A DNA stretch of 64,000 bases from Whitmania pigra (taxonomy: Eukaryota; Annelida; Clitellata; Hirudinida; Haemopidae): NCBI GenBank assembly GCA_021613335.1, contig JAJTWR010000266.1, positions 5,885,501 through 5,949,500 on the forward strand. The letters run 5' to 3'. The position numbers and the translations under genes were made by a program. The notes beneath the pieces were generated by a model that was not told the origin of the DNA, ran no database searches, and saw only the letters and a program-made list of their open reading frames with translations. Positions 45,601 to 58,500 of the stretch are shown here, piece after piece (the stretch's first letter is position 1; every line of letters begins with the position of its first letter).

Positions 45601-46577
45601 CTTTGGCAAAGTCAAGATATACTATATCCATATGGATAAGTGGCAAGAGGCTGGATTTGGTACTCGTACTGTCAATGTACCAGGAAGTGAAAGAATACCA
45701 GACAGACCTCTTCCCCATCGAGGTTGGCACAACAGACGTAGTCAGCAGGTCGACTTACTCTTTCCTCAAGATTGGATTGTCAAGCCAAGAGAGAACAAAG
45801 GACATGACATGGATTTCAGAGGCCGCAGAAGCGGCTTCATTCTGGATCTGGCACATTAGGAGCCAGAAGTAGTTTTGAGAGGCCACTGAAAGAAACCCTG
45901 GAAATGCCGTCGGTCCCTGGTATGGGACCATTGGGTATCATTGGCCAAGAGATGCGGAATTGTCAAAAGAAATGGGCCGACAGCGGACTTGCAAAGCAAT
46001 ATGAACTGCGGTCCAAACCACGGTCTTGAAAAGACCCTCAGTCGAGTCCAGAAAATTTCTATCTCCAGCTGCCGCTACAAAGAAATAACAAGACCCATAT
46101 TTTGGGTTTTGCATATGTGAAGTACACGGTTTGAAGAAGGCACTGAGAGCTTTTATGACTGCTGGAGGAGATTGCCATAACAAGGCCAATGAGAGCATTG
46201 CATAGTCGCAGTTTGCAGGTGAAAAGCAGGTAGCATGCGACATGAAGAAGCCATTGAGAACTTTCAGAGTTGCCTCAGTCCAGGCAGCAGTGATCAGCAT
46301 AACGAGGCCAAGGAGTGCCTCTTATAGTTGGTGGTAAATGTTGGTTCCAGAAAGATAAAAACCAACAAGGATGTGGCTCGCCCAATCACTCATGATTGGA
46401 AAATCTCAAAATCCAAAATGTTCAAACCACTTCTGACTGGGATAATGTTCCATAATAGCAAAATTAATAAATTAAGATATTCATAAAGTACTCTACTTGG
46501 ATTATCTTCTTTCATCAAAATTTCTTCTAAGCCTTGGAGTGATTCAATTGTAGGTTTGATATTTTCAACAAGATAAT
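30965..46577 (-). CDS. Hip1: Hip1 exons for the upstream helix and THATCH (I/LWEQ) actin-binding domain
   Basis: Nine exons give DYLVENIKPTIESLQGLEE, KMDDLIEKEMLQTSQAIDEA, GIQLEVSEKILDSCNILM, KSKFLQKEIVSQGRG, KKHHRWTEGLISAAKAVGFG, GKFEELVVCAQEISASTAQL, VASKVKAE and KEMDSQVRVLELESLLDKER, ending SNVRIAFLEDIE. RWTEGLISAAKAVG and ELVVCAQEISASTAQLV are the core I/LWEQ blocks, and the C-terminal helix is the dimerisation latch. The intron 31464-41930 (10.5 kb) carries the nested pogo/hAT complex. The protein ends soon after the latch, without the long tail of vertebrate HIP1R. Confidence 0.95.
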
Positions 46578-49500
46578 CTGTTTCATGTGAAACCATATAA
46601 AACACAATTATATTGCCATCTTCTTTTTTAAAGTGTGTTCCAAATAAAAAATTTCCAGGATATAATCTTATACAATTTATTTATCAATGTTCATCCTATA
46701 GCTACGGTAAAAACTGCCAATATGGACACCTCGATATATGGAAAATTGTGTCTACGGGCGTTTTTCAAAAACATATTGCTTTAACACAAAATTACCCTAA
46801 ATTACAGTGCTAAATTATGAACCTCTCAAACTTTAATAAAAGCATGCCCGAAATTGTTCCCCAAAGAATCTTTGGATTTGTGTTTATGCTAGATTTCAAG
46901 CTTTCTGTTTAGTCCTGTTTCACAAATGACTTTTTGATCTTCAGTAGATTGTGAGCAATGAATTCTTAGAAAAAGCTCTGGTTGCCATTAGAAAAGAAAA
47001 ATGAGGTAATGCTGTAGTAGTAGTGTAATAATTGTAATTGTATTTCATTTATATAATGCCATGTGCATAGGTATTATTTATTTATTTATTTAATTTATTT
47101 GATTATAGTCTGTTGCATGACTAAGATGATTTAGACTTACAGCACTATAGATTATTTATTTTATTTATTTGATTATAGTCCATTGCATAACTGAGATAAT
47201 TTGGACAATAGCACTATAGGCGTAAAAAGTAATGTTTTATTAATGTCCGTTGCATATCTAGATGATTAGGATGGTTCTCCCGCAGCGGGGTTTGAACCCC
47301 GTGCTGCCATCGTGAGAGGTGCAGCCTTAACTGTTAGGCTATGCAGGCGCACTAGCACTATAGGCGCTTATGTAGCCATTTATATAGCGCTCCTTCTCAA
47401 GAGCGCTTGTGGCAGTACAGGCTGGCTTTAGACATTTCTCAGATTCCTCATTTCATAGATGCCTATCCCAAGTTGGACTTCATGCTTTCTATAGTTAAGT
47501 TGTAGCAATAAAGTAGTAAACACATAGTATTAATATAATAATATTATATATAATTAATGTAGTAGTAAAGAAACAACAAATGTCTAATTATGAAAGAACC
47601 AATTCTAATCTTACCAATCTTAACAGAACTAATCTCAAAACTTAACAAGGACTTCAACAAAACTTAGTCAACAACAGATATCAACATCATTGCAAAGCAA
47701 AAAGAGATTAAAAAGAAATGGAAAACAGAAGAAGTCAAAGCAAACAATAAAAGGATAGGCACTGTAAAAAAGTCAATGGTAAAGTGTTTGAATGGTTCTG
47801 CTTAGGTCACTCCAAGGATCTATCAGTAAAAGGTCCATTGCTGAAAGAGCTTCTTCCTCCAGACATGACTTTTCAGGAATTTGTTGCTTTTAATGATGGA
47901 TGTGAAATTGCATATGACAATGATGTTGCCCATATCAATGAAGCTGAACCTGAACAAAGCAATATTGAGCCTGACCTTACATCTTCTATGATCATTTATC
48001 CCCAAGAAATCTGGAATAAGACATCTAAGTCTATGCCAATTCAACAACTTCCTTAAAAGACATCATTTGAATTATCCATAATTCAGGACAAGATCTGGAA
48101 GGCAAAGTTGAGGGACACAGAAAAAACCAACCTACTACCAAAGGTTTTTCAATAAATTATAATAGCTGATTATTTTCTTCTTAAGGCAAATGTGTTGAAT
48201 TGTCTTCTAATTATTAATTTGAATGGGTTTACTTCTAGTTTCTTGTGGTCTGACATGGACATCTTGGATTTATGGCAAAATTGCTCATAGAGTCATAGTT
48301 AAAATATCCTTCTTAGCAGTTTTTACTGTAAGTAAAACTAATTATATTAGTTATATGAGTTTGTTGTTAAACTCTGCAACAAATAATACAATTTATTAAT
48401 TAACAAATAGTTACAGTTAGCTATCTGCATTAGGATAAGACTGCAAAATGAGGCAAAATAAGAATAAAATGCCAACCAGCAGTACATCTCAGTTCTGAAA
48501 AGTGAATACTTTTAGCTTGAGACAAGGAATGATTAATCATTGATTGACAAGCATAAACCAGCTTTCCTTTTTAAATCAAATAGAGTTTAAATTGCTTAAA
48601 TAAATTTGACATAATATAACAATGCCTTAAGTTATTGTACCTATTATGATACTCTTCTTTTGAAAATCCTGTTGTAGTCCATTCTCAATTTCCTTCTTTT
48701 GCTGTTCAATAAATGTGTTTAAATAAGCTTTATTTTCTTCAAAATTCTTTTGCAAATCTTTTTTTTCTTCTTGCAAGAAACTGTTTTCTTTTTGAAGCGA
48801 AATAATCTGATTTTCAGATTCCTTTATTTTAGAATGGCAGTACGACAGTTCAAAATTCAAATTCCCTAAATTTACAATCTGATCAGATAAGCTCTGGTTT
48901 TTAACATTGAGTTCATTCAGCTTTAAATCACATTCATTCTGCAATTCTTTCTTCTCCAATAATAAGTTTTGTTGCAAGGTGATAAGTTCATCATATCTGC
49001 TAGTGAGCCCAACAAGTTTAGTATCCAATTCATTTATTTGTTGCTGAGAAGCTTTTAGAGATGAAATCAACTGCTGTTTCTCTACTGAATACCTTTAAAT
49101 AATTGACTAAATGTTTAAGTAAATTGATACAAAAAACACTATAAGTACAATAAAAAAAGTAAATAAACTGAGTGGTTCACTCAATTTGTTAGATAATCAA
49201 TATACATTATAATGAGATTAACAAAAAAAAATTATAAAAATACTTCAATAAATGACTATAAATAAGAAAAATTACTCAAATTTTCATTAAAAATGATATC
49301 TTTGGTGTACTCAAGGTTTAAAGAATGACTTTTCATTCACACATGTAAACTAACGTTCATTGCAAAAAATACATCATTCTATTCGAACCAGAGATAAAAT
49401 TCCAAAATATCAAGCATATTGATTTATTATTTAACATGTTGAGCCCACTTCGGACTTTATTAACTTTATTCAATTACTTATAAATATTAATGCCATTAGT

Positions 49501-52500
49501 GTTAAAGACAGAATTCCATTTATGTGTTGTGACACCAATGCCAGTGTAGGACATTGAACTTTGTCCCACTTACTCAACATCGCATGCACCTGGCTCTAGG
49601 TGTGCAGGACAAATATGGACCCAGTGTATGACTGTGAAAAACTTTGCTTGAGGAGCCAGTGAGAGCACATATGAGGGACCAAGAAAAGCAACCTCAAATT
49701 TGCTCCATAAAATGATCTTTATTCACTGAGAAATATTGTTACTTTTGGTGCACTTAACAAGGCCAAATTAAGTTGAAAATACTAATGTGAAAATTGTGAG
49801 AATTTCTTTGCTAATGGTAATTAGCCAATTTTTTGAGAGCCTTGTGTGTCTATCATTTATATAGTGCCCCTATTTGAGCATGCTCCTTGGCATTGCAGGC
49901 ACACATATTCCAACCAGCAAGTCCTTTTTTCTGAAATCTCTAGTAAAATGGTAGCAGCTTCATAAAAAGCTGTTGAATACCCTACATCCCACAGACTTCC
50001 CATAGCATGATACTAGCACATGAAACAGCGATAAACCCTACAATATCACAGGGCACAGCAGCTGAAAGATGTCGATGATGCTACAAGTTCAACAAAGAAA
50101 ATGGTCCCAGCCGAAAGGAGGGGGAGAATGACGGACCACCAATGGACTTAAGGATTACTGACTTTGCCTCAAATAAACTTTCAATTCTGAATAATGCTGG
50201 ACAATGGCATGCCAGTTAGAAGATGTACGTATGGAAGTTTTCGCAACCGAGAGGGGACTCAAAGTCCATCAAACAAAATCAAAATGCGAGTGTGAGGCAC
50301 TAAGATAGCATACTTGCAAAGTTCAGACTTAAAATGCTGGATGACACTGAACTGGATCTCTGAGTGTGTCAAGTCTCTTGCCAAGGACAACACCCCCAAG
50401 AGTCAAAATAGGGTTCCATCGAGGAAACGACAAGAAGGGCTGGTGAGGACTGGATGAGGAACTTAAGCAAGGACTCAAGAAAAGCCTGAAGGATGTATCA
50501 CTGAAATCCTTCAGTGACTTCATCTACAATAAGATGAAAGGAAATGAAGGACTCCAGTTCAGATCAAACTCAGATGCCTCAAAGGTGAAAAGAAAGCACT
50601 TTGCCATCAATGGAAAGTGGCTAAAGAAGACGAGAGAGAAGGGCCCTCCATCCTATGTGAGGACGTGAAGAGACGAGTTAGGGACATGCGCCGTGCAGAA
50701 AGATGGAGACAGAGGAAATACGAGAGGAGGAGAGCTATGAGAAGTTTTTTTAGTGATCCATATAGATACAGGAGATCACTCGCAAAGCAAGCGACGCCCT
50801 CCACCATGAGTCTCTACAGGAAAGGGCTGATAATCCCGCGGCGCCAGTTCCTTTTGTTTGGTGTCTCCTTCACTCGAGGAGTTGAGAGAAGTTGTGAAGA
50901 AAGCAAAAAACTGATCAGTGCCAGGGCCCAACAAAGTTCCCTATATCCTCTACAAAAGATGTCCCACGACACTGTATCTGCTGCATTCCCTCATTCAGAG
51001 AGCGTGGTTGTTGGCTGTGGTCGATGATGAGTGGAAGGAGGCAGAGGGCGTCTACATTCCAAAGAAGAAAGACTCCAATGGTCTGAATCAATTCAGTGGT
51101 AAATGTTGGGTCTAGAAAGACAAAAACTGACAGGGACATCCGGTGATCAGCCGAAAACGTAAGGAGATTCAAAGAGCTGAAGCGTTTGAAGACGGGGAAA
51201 CTCCTCTGAGGATCCCTGTCAGAGCTCCAAGGCAGAGTTACAAAAAACTGCAGAATGTAGCATCACATTGATACAGAACAGCTTTGCTGTCACAAAACCA
51301 AGATGACTAAAACAGTACCTGATTTAGGTTGTTGGAAGTCACTGTCAGTAATTACCAAGAAGTAAATTATTGTTGAGAAAAACTACTAAAATAAGTAATT
51401 TCTAAATTGTGCACAGTAAGCAATGTCATGCATGTTTTTTTTAGCATATTCAGTTTTAATGCTTTTTCTTTAATTTTCAGAGATATTCAGTTTTTAATGT
51501 TCATAAACAAAAATATTTCAAACTTGGTGAGATCCTCATTTGATGAAATATTTTTTGCCAGAGCTTCATTAAGTTTTGTTACCAATTCAGTCCTAATGAG
51601 CTCTGATTCATCCAATTTTTTATGGCACTTGTGCCTATCACTATTAACTCTATCAAGATGCTCATGAATTCCACTCATTTCAGCCATTAGTTTTTCAACA
51701 TTATCTCTTCCATTTTTAACTTCTTCTTCTAAAATTTTGACTTTGATTTCTAGCTCCTGGAATATTAAAACAAATACATGGTTTAAGAATTAAAAAATAT
51801 TTAAAATATGCTTTACAAGCTATTATTTATTGAAACCTTTTTCTCATTTTCCAAAGAATTATTTAATTTAATAACACAAGAGAGCTCTTCAAAAGAATCT
51901 TTGTATTTATTTAGTTCTTCATTAGCTTTGCACTCTTCTGATTTGTACTTTTCTAATTCTTGTGAAATATTCTGGAAATGGTTAACAAGTAATATCTCCT
52001 ACATAAGAGCTGCAATGACTATGACAAAAATCTCACCTTACACTTTCCCTCTAGCATTTCATTTTCTTTTATTAGAACAGATAATCTCTTAGCAGATTCT
52101 GAACTCTAAAAATGTAAACTAACTTAGTCAAGTGTAAAGCTGTAACTAACCATAAACAATGACAAGAAAATGTTAATTAGACAACATTAATCTTTTTGAC
52201 TTTTACAGGCCACATAAAAATAGTTCTTGAAACTGAGGGCTGCACAAGAAAACTGGTCAGCAAAAATAAAATGGTTTGGTAATTATTAGTTAGTTATTAC
52301 AAATTATTAGTTATTTCAAGAAGTTTAATGACAGTTAAAAATTTTTGTTTTGTTTATATATATGGTGCATGTAAAAAAGTTACAGGCACCCCTTAATTTT
52401 AGCATAACTCCTAAAATATTGAACTGATCTATGCCTAATTTTGAAATTATATGTAAATTGTGATTATATATGTTTGGGACAATTTGGGATTCCTATTGAT

Positions 52501-55500
52501 TGAACAATTTACAAGTGATGCTTGTAAATTCACCAAAATTTCCTATTTAGACAATTTAAAAATGTTACATGCACTTAGCAATATCCAGTGATATATCTAT
52601 TAGCAAACGTTTACAAACACCTTATAACTTATGAAAAACTATATAAAGGGTATTATCTAGTCAATAGTTTAGTAATTTCAGTCTGCAATTATTGTAACAG
52701 AAAAAAATTCAAATATGAGAGATATTTGAAGATTCTGAATCTCAAAGAAGATTACAGAAAGGTTCACATGGAATGGGCCAAGAATATGGTTGACTTCCAA
52801 TCGGGGTGGGACCACCTGATGAGAAATTTAATCTGGATGGACCAATATTATCAGCACAACTTAATTAGGAAAAAAAGACCTACTTTAGCAGACAACAAGG
52901 AGGAGGCACCTTTATAGCTTTAAAAATTAATATAAACACACTATTTTGAAAAAGTTATTAAAATTAGTTTTTTGTTGCATAGTGATATTTTTGCCGGTGG
53001 GTTTCATGATATGCTCTTGTGGCAATGATGAGAAAATCAAATGACTCATCACCAGCAAAATCCTGTGCTATGATGGTAATTCCTTGCAGTTATCAGATGG
53101 ATACTTTATCACTGGTTCCAAAAGAATGGGATAAGATTTTCATTTTGTGTTAAAAATAAAGACTGCAAAAGACTGACAACTGACTGTTATTAAAATTGCA
53201 CATACTTTATTCCATACTTTTGAGACATGCTCAAAGAATTTGTGCAGCAGGACCTTTAGAAATAGCCCATTGAGAGATTGAAGACATTTGTTACAATAAG
53301 TCAAATTTTGTCCAATGCCTCACGCATCATTCAGTCCCAGCCAATACTCAAGCTCTTCAAGTGTCAGCTGAAGACCTATCTTATCAAAAAATCCATATAA
53401 GAACAAAGGTGCCCTATATTATGCTTAAGGCACCATACAAATGAATTATTATATTATTATTTATTAGTGGTCAACTATTTATAAACTATTTAAAATTCAA
53501 AATATAAAATCTAATGTTTCTAAGAAAAAAACAAACAAAAGTGTGTTCTGTTTTCTAGTTTTTCCTGGTTGGGAATCAAATTCAAAAAATTTGTATGGTA
53601 AATCAAAAAAGTCCGTACAGAAATCATAAGGACACCCCATAATTTTTTGATAACTCGCTAAATAGATGTTCAATATCACTAAATATTATAGATAACATCA
53701 GTTTATTCAACACAAAATGTCTTGTACAATTTCAAAGAAATTTAACAAGTAGAACTTGTAAAATACACAAAATAGCATTTTACAGCCATTTGAAAACCAT
53801 GAAGACATCCTTATTATATCCAATAAAACTTGAAACTTTTGATAGTTTTGCATTCAAAGTGCACTTTATTCAAATATTATTGATATATAAAGCCAAAAAC
53901 AGTTAAAAATTAATTTGAAGTTTATAAAATTACTTTTTTATAAATGTAATTTTTTGTAAATTACTTTTTTATAAATGGCTGGAAGAAAAATGTTGTCTGA
54001 CAAGGAGAAGGGCAGATTGAGGCCTTCAGACAAGCAAGTTATATGATCAGATATCATCAAAAGAACCCAATTGATCCAAGACTGTCTGAAACTACTTAAA
54101 GGAATATGGAAAAAAAATATTAATGAAAGACCTAAGAGACTGATGATTTGTCAGTAGAGATTCCTGATAAGAAAAGCTTCTACAAGTAAATTTTCAGCAA
54201 ATCAAATTATAAATGGACATGATTTAAGAATTTGTAAAAGCACAGTGTTAAGTTATTTGAGATCTAGTGGCATTACATCATATGAACAAATATTAAAGAT
54301 TCCAGCTCTTAAAAACCATCAAAAGTTGGCAAGAATGGCCAAAACCATGCTATCCAATTAGGGATGGCTGGGGCAATATATTTTTTTCAGATGAGAAGAA
54401 ATGATGGTGATGATTTGGGGAGGAATTTCCAGTGAAGAATTGACTGAATTGGCCTTTCTGGATGGGAGACAATCTTCAGTGGATTACATCAAAGGTTTTG
54501 AAGATTACCTCCTGCCTTTTTGGGAAGATTATTATTCAGTGAAATTTATTTTCCAGCAAGGTAAAGCCCAAAATTAAGCTTGCAAGTTGACAAAGGCATT
54601 TTTCTAGAGCAGAAATAAAATAGTTATGAATCAGCCAGCCCGTTCCCGACTTAAGTCCTGTAGAAAATGTCTGGGAAATGATGTCAAGACTGGTTTACAA
54701 AAATGGAATGCAGTTCAAATCTGATCTGAAAAATGTCATTAGGAGTGCCTGGAAATAACTAGAAAATTCCCAAAAACCTTAATAAAATCAGTGGACAACA
54801 AATGTCTTAAAGTTATTGAGAATAAAGGAAACATTATTTCTTATTAATAAATTTTTTTAAAGTTTTGCATGAGATTATGTTATTTTTTGATGATTTTTGA
54901 AAGTGTCTTTCATGGTTATTGGATGCCTCAAAATCATGTTTTTGGAATTTTTAAATTAATGCATAAAAATATCTGAATGAAAATTTAATAGATAATCACA
55001 AATGTATAATTGCATAACATGCTAAACATTTTCCCACAATCAAATCACAAAGTAATGGGTGTCCTCACGGTTTCCTTTCCTGACTGTTCTACATATTATA
55101 TTATATTATATTATATAGTGAAAACACGGTATCCCTCCCGCTCCCATCTGAATTAGTCTCCTCAAATGCAGACGTCATTCATTTAGCCCTTACATAGTCA
55201 TAAATAACTTCCATGGCACTAATTCATCTTCACACAAAAATTGCAGAATCAATTGACCAAAATAAATTTTCTATAGGCATATTCCTGGACTTAGCGAAGA
55301 CGTTCGACACTGTGAATCACGCCATTCTCTTAAGAAAATTAGACTACTATGGAGTCAGAGGTATCACTTTGGAATGGTTCAGGAGCTACTTGTCAAATAG
55401 AACACAACTTCATTGGTTCAACATGTCACCTGTGACATTCCCCAGGGCTTCATTCTGGGTCCACTATTATTCATTATTTATATTAATGACTTGTGTTGTG

Positions 55501-58500
55501 TTTCTAAATTTTTCGATTTCATTTTATTTGAGGATGACACTAATTTGTTATGTTCTGGCAGTGATTTGCAAATGCTGACAACAAATATTAATATTAATCT
55601 AAGCTTCCTGTTTGACTGGTTCTGTACTAATAAAATTTCCCTAAACTTAAAAAAGACGAATGACATCCTGTTTCATTCTAGGGCCAAACTCTGATGTTAT
55701 AGTTATGTTTAAATGATGTTGTTATTAACCATTATTTACCAAAATGTAAATTTTTGGGTGTATGGTTGGATGAGCATGTAACTTGGTCAGATCATATAAA
55801 TTATATCTTATCCAAGATTTCAAAAAATAACGGCATATTATGTAAGATTCGGTTTTATATTGACAAAACTGTTTCACTTATGTTATGCTACACTTTCCTC
55901 TGTCCATATTTATCATACTGCAACATTGTTTGGGCTTCAAACTACACCACAAGACTAAAATGCCTTCACATATCTCAAAAATAATCTCTTCTCTTCAATA
56001 TTCCTTCTTCATCATCTTCCAAGCCAATCTTCTATGAAAATTCAATTTTAAATGTTTATCAAAGAAATGATTTTCTGATTGCTATCTTTATGTATAAATA
56101 TTCAAACAATCTATTGCTTCATTCAATCAATAACTTTTTTAAACATTCATCTGATATTCACTCATATTGTTTGCGGAAGTTTCTCGAACCTTGCTAAAAA
56201 AATGTTCATTGAAGTGCTCTGGCCCTCGCATATTTTCTTCGATTCCTATCACCATTACTTCCTCTAAATCCATATTTATTTTCAAATGTACTTACAAATC
56301 ATATATCCTAAGTAAAATCATCTCATGTGGCTTTTCTGAAGTGTGTTTCTAGTGTTTTGAAACTGCCACCTTATTTTTGAACTTCTGGACAAATTCTTAA
56401 TATTATGACTTTGGTGGTAATAGGTTTTAAACAAACATTTTTGTCATTGGAACAGGCAGCAGGAGTATATCCCTTCAGGTTGGCTTTTTTTTTTTACAAA
56501 AGTTTGACTGTGTATATAAATAATCTGGTTATTTTTTGTGTATTTGAATATTTTTGTTTAATAAATCTCTCCCTCTCAAAAAAAAAAAAAAAATATGGTG
56601 CCAATATAAACATTTAAAAAATATTTTAATTCCTTTGATTTCATACATTTTCATTCACAACCTACAATCCTCAAAGATTGTGGAAAAAACTGTATGTGGT
56701 ATGAAAACTGAGATCACATTTGGATTCCAAATTATTATTATTAAAAAGAAGATGATGATGATGAAGATAATGACAAAGAAGAAGATGAAGATGATACATT
56801 GCAATCACTATCAAATTAAACAAAACCTTTTTAGTCTAAATTTTGTAGGCCTCTGTCATCTGGACACAGTGTGCACATGTATAAATTTGCACAGATGAAA
56901 ACCATATTTTTATAATTCAATCAATATTTACAAAATCAAAGCTATATATTTAATGCTAAATATTTATTTAATGCAAATTAAAAAAAAAAACGTACTGTTC
57001 TTAATAACTGTACGTGTTCTTCTCTTAGCTTTCCATAAACCTCCTTCATTTTCTGGAATTTTTCCTCATTAGTTTTTGCAAGTTCTGGAAAAATTGGAAA
57101 TTGAGACAATCATCAGAAGAGATATTTAAAGACAAGAATCTTGCAATACAAGTATGCAATAAACTCAGATCTACATATTGAAAAACAATGTTACTTGCCA
57201 TTTCACCAATAACCCTGCCAATTCAAAAATCGTTTCTAAGATTGACTTAAATAACTGTACATTTGCCATTTCGAATACATCTCACAAATCTGTCACAGCC
57301 ATCCCATTCAGACAGATTAAATTCACTATACTCTCATTAGAATTAAGAAATACGCTGCAAACATTTCAATTTATAGATAAAATTCTTTCAGAAATCAAGG
57401 ATTATGGCAGAGTGTTACCCTGGCATGTGTTTTATTTTGCTGATGTAACACTTCATGTATAGAGTAAAATTTAAGAAAATGAACATCAGATATTAATTAA
57501 AATTTAGAGTAAAACAAAAAAATACAAATGCACAAATAAAATGTCTCCCAAGTACTTGACTAAAGTACTATGCTTTACCTACAAGAACATCCTAAGGGAG
57601 AATTCTGGATAATGGAAGACCAATGTGAGGTATGAATTTAACCTTTTACCTCCAAAATTTCCACTTTTGGAGCAACATGATTTTTGCTCATTTAGGTCAT
57701 GAAAATAATTTTTTAGAAAAACTGTTATGTATTTTTGGAGAGTGGAACCCACTTATCTCGACCTTGGTTAACTAGCCAACTCTATAAGTCAATGTTTTTG
57801 AAGTGGAACCACCAAATTCCTTCTTTGTCTTATCATTCTTCTCATTGGTTATTTCAATACTTTATGTCGCCAAACCCTAATCTCGAGCACAACAGTGGGC
57901 CTAATTTGCCACTTTACATCAGTTATCTCGATCCCAGTGACTAATCGTCAACTTTGAATTGGAACTGCCAAATTCCCACTTTTTTGAAAAGATTCAAGGC
58001 TCAGTGACAGATACAAAATCTAAAATAGAAATTAACAATGAGAGGCAAAGAAAAAAGAATAACATCATAGTGTACAACTTGACAGAAAATGCTGGAAAGT
58101 CCAAAGAAAAAAAACTTGTGTCCAAGCTTCTGAAAGAAGTAACAGGAAAAAAAATCGAAAAAGAAATTATAGAAATGTTTAGAGTTGGAAAAAAAGTTGA
58201 AGAAGCCTCAAAGCCAAGGCCTTTGTAGATTAAATTAGAGAATCTGTTAACCGAGAGCATGGTTTTGGACAACAGCAACAAATTGAAAGATAGTGAAGTT
58301 TTTAGTAAAGTTATTCTAAGCCATGTCAAAGGAAGAGATTTGCAAAAAATTGCTTGAAGGCAAATTAAAAAAGATCAACCTGAAGGGAGGAAGCAAAGTT
58401 GAGCTGTGAGGATAAAAGGACAACCTTGTGCCTTCCATGCTGTTGCTTATAGAAGAAGAGTTGTCGACTGAAATCAACAGAACTAATTATTTACTTTGTT

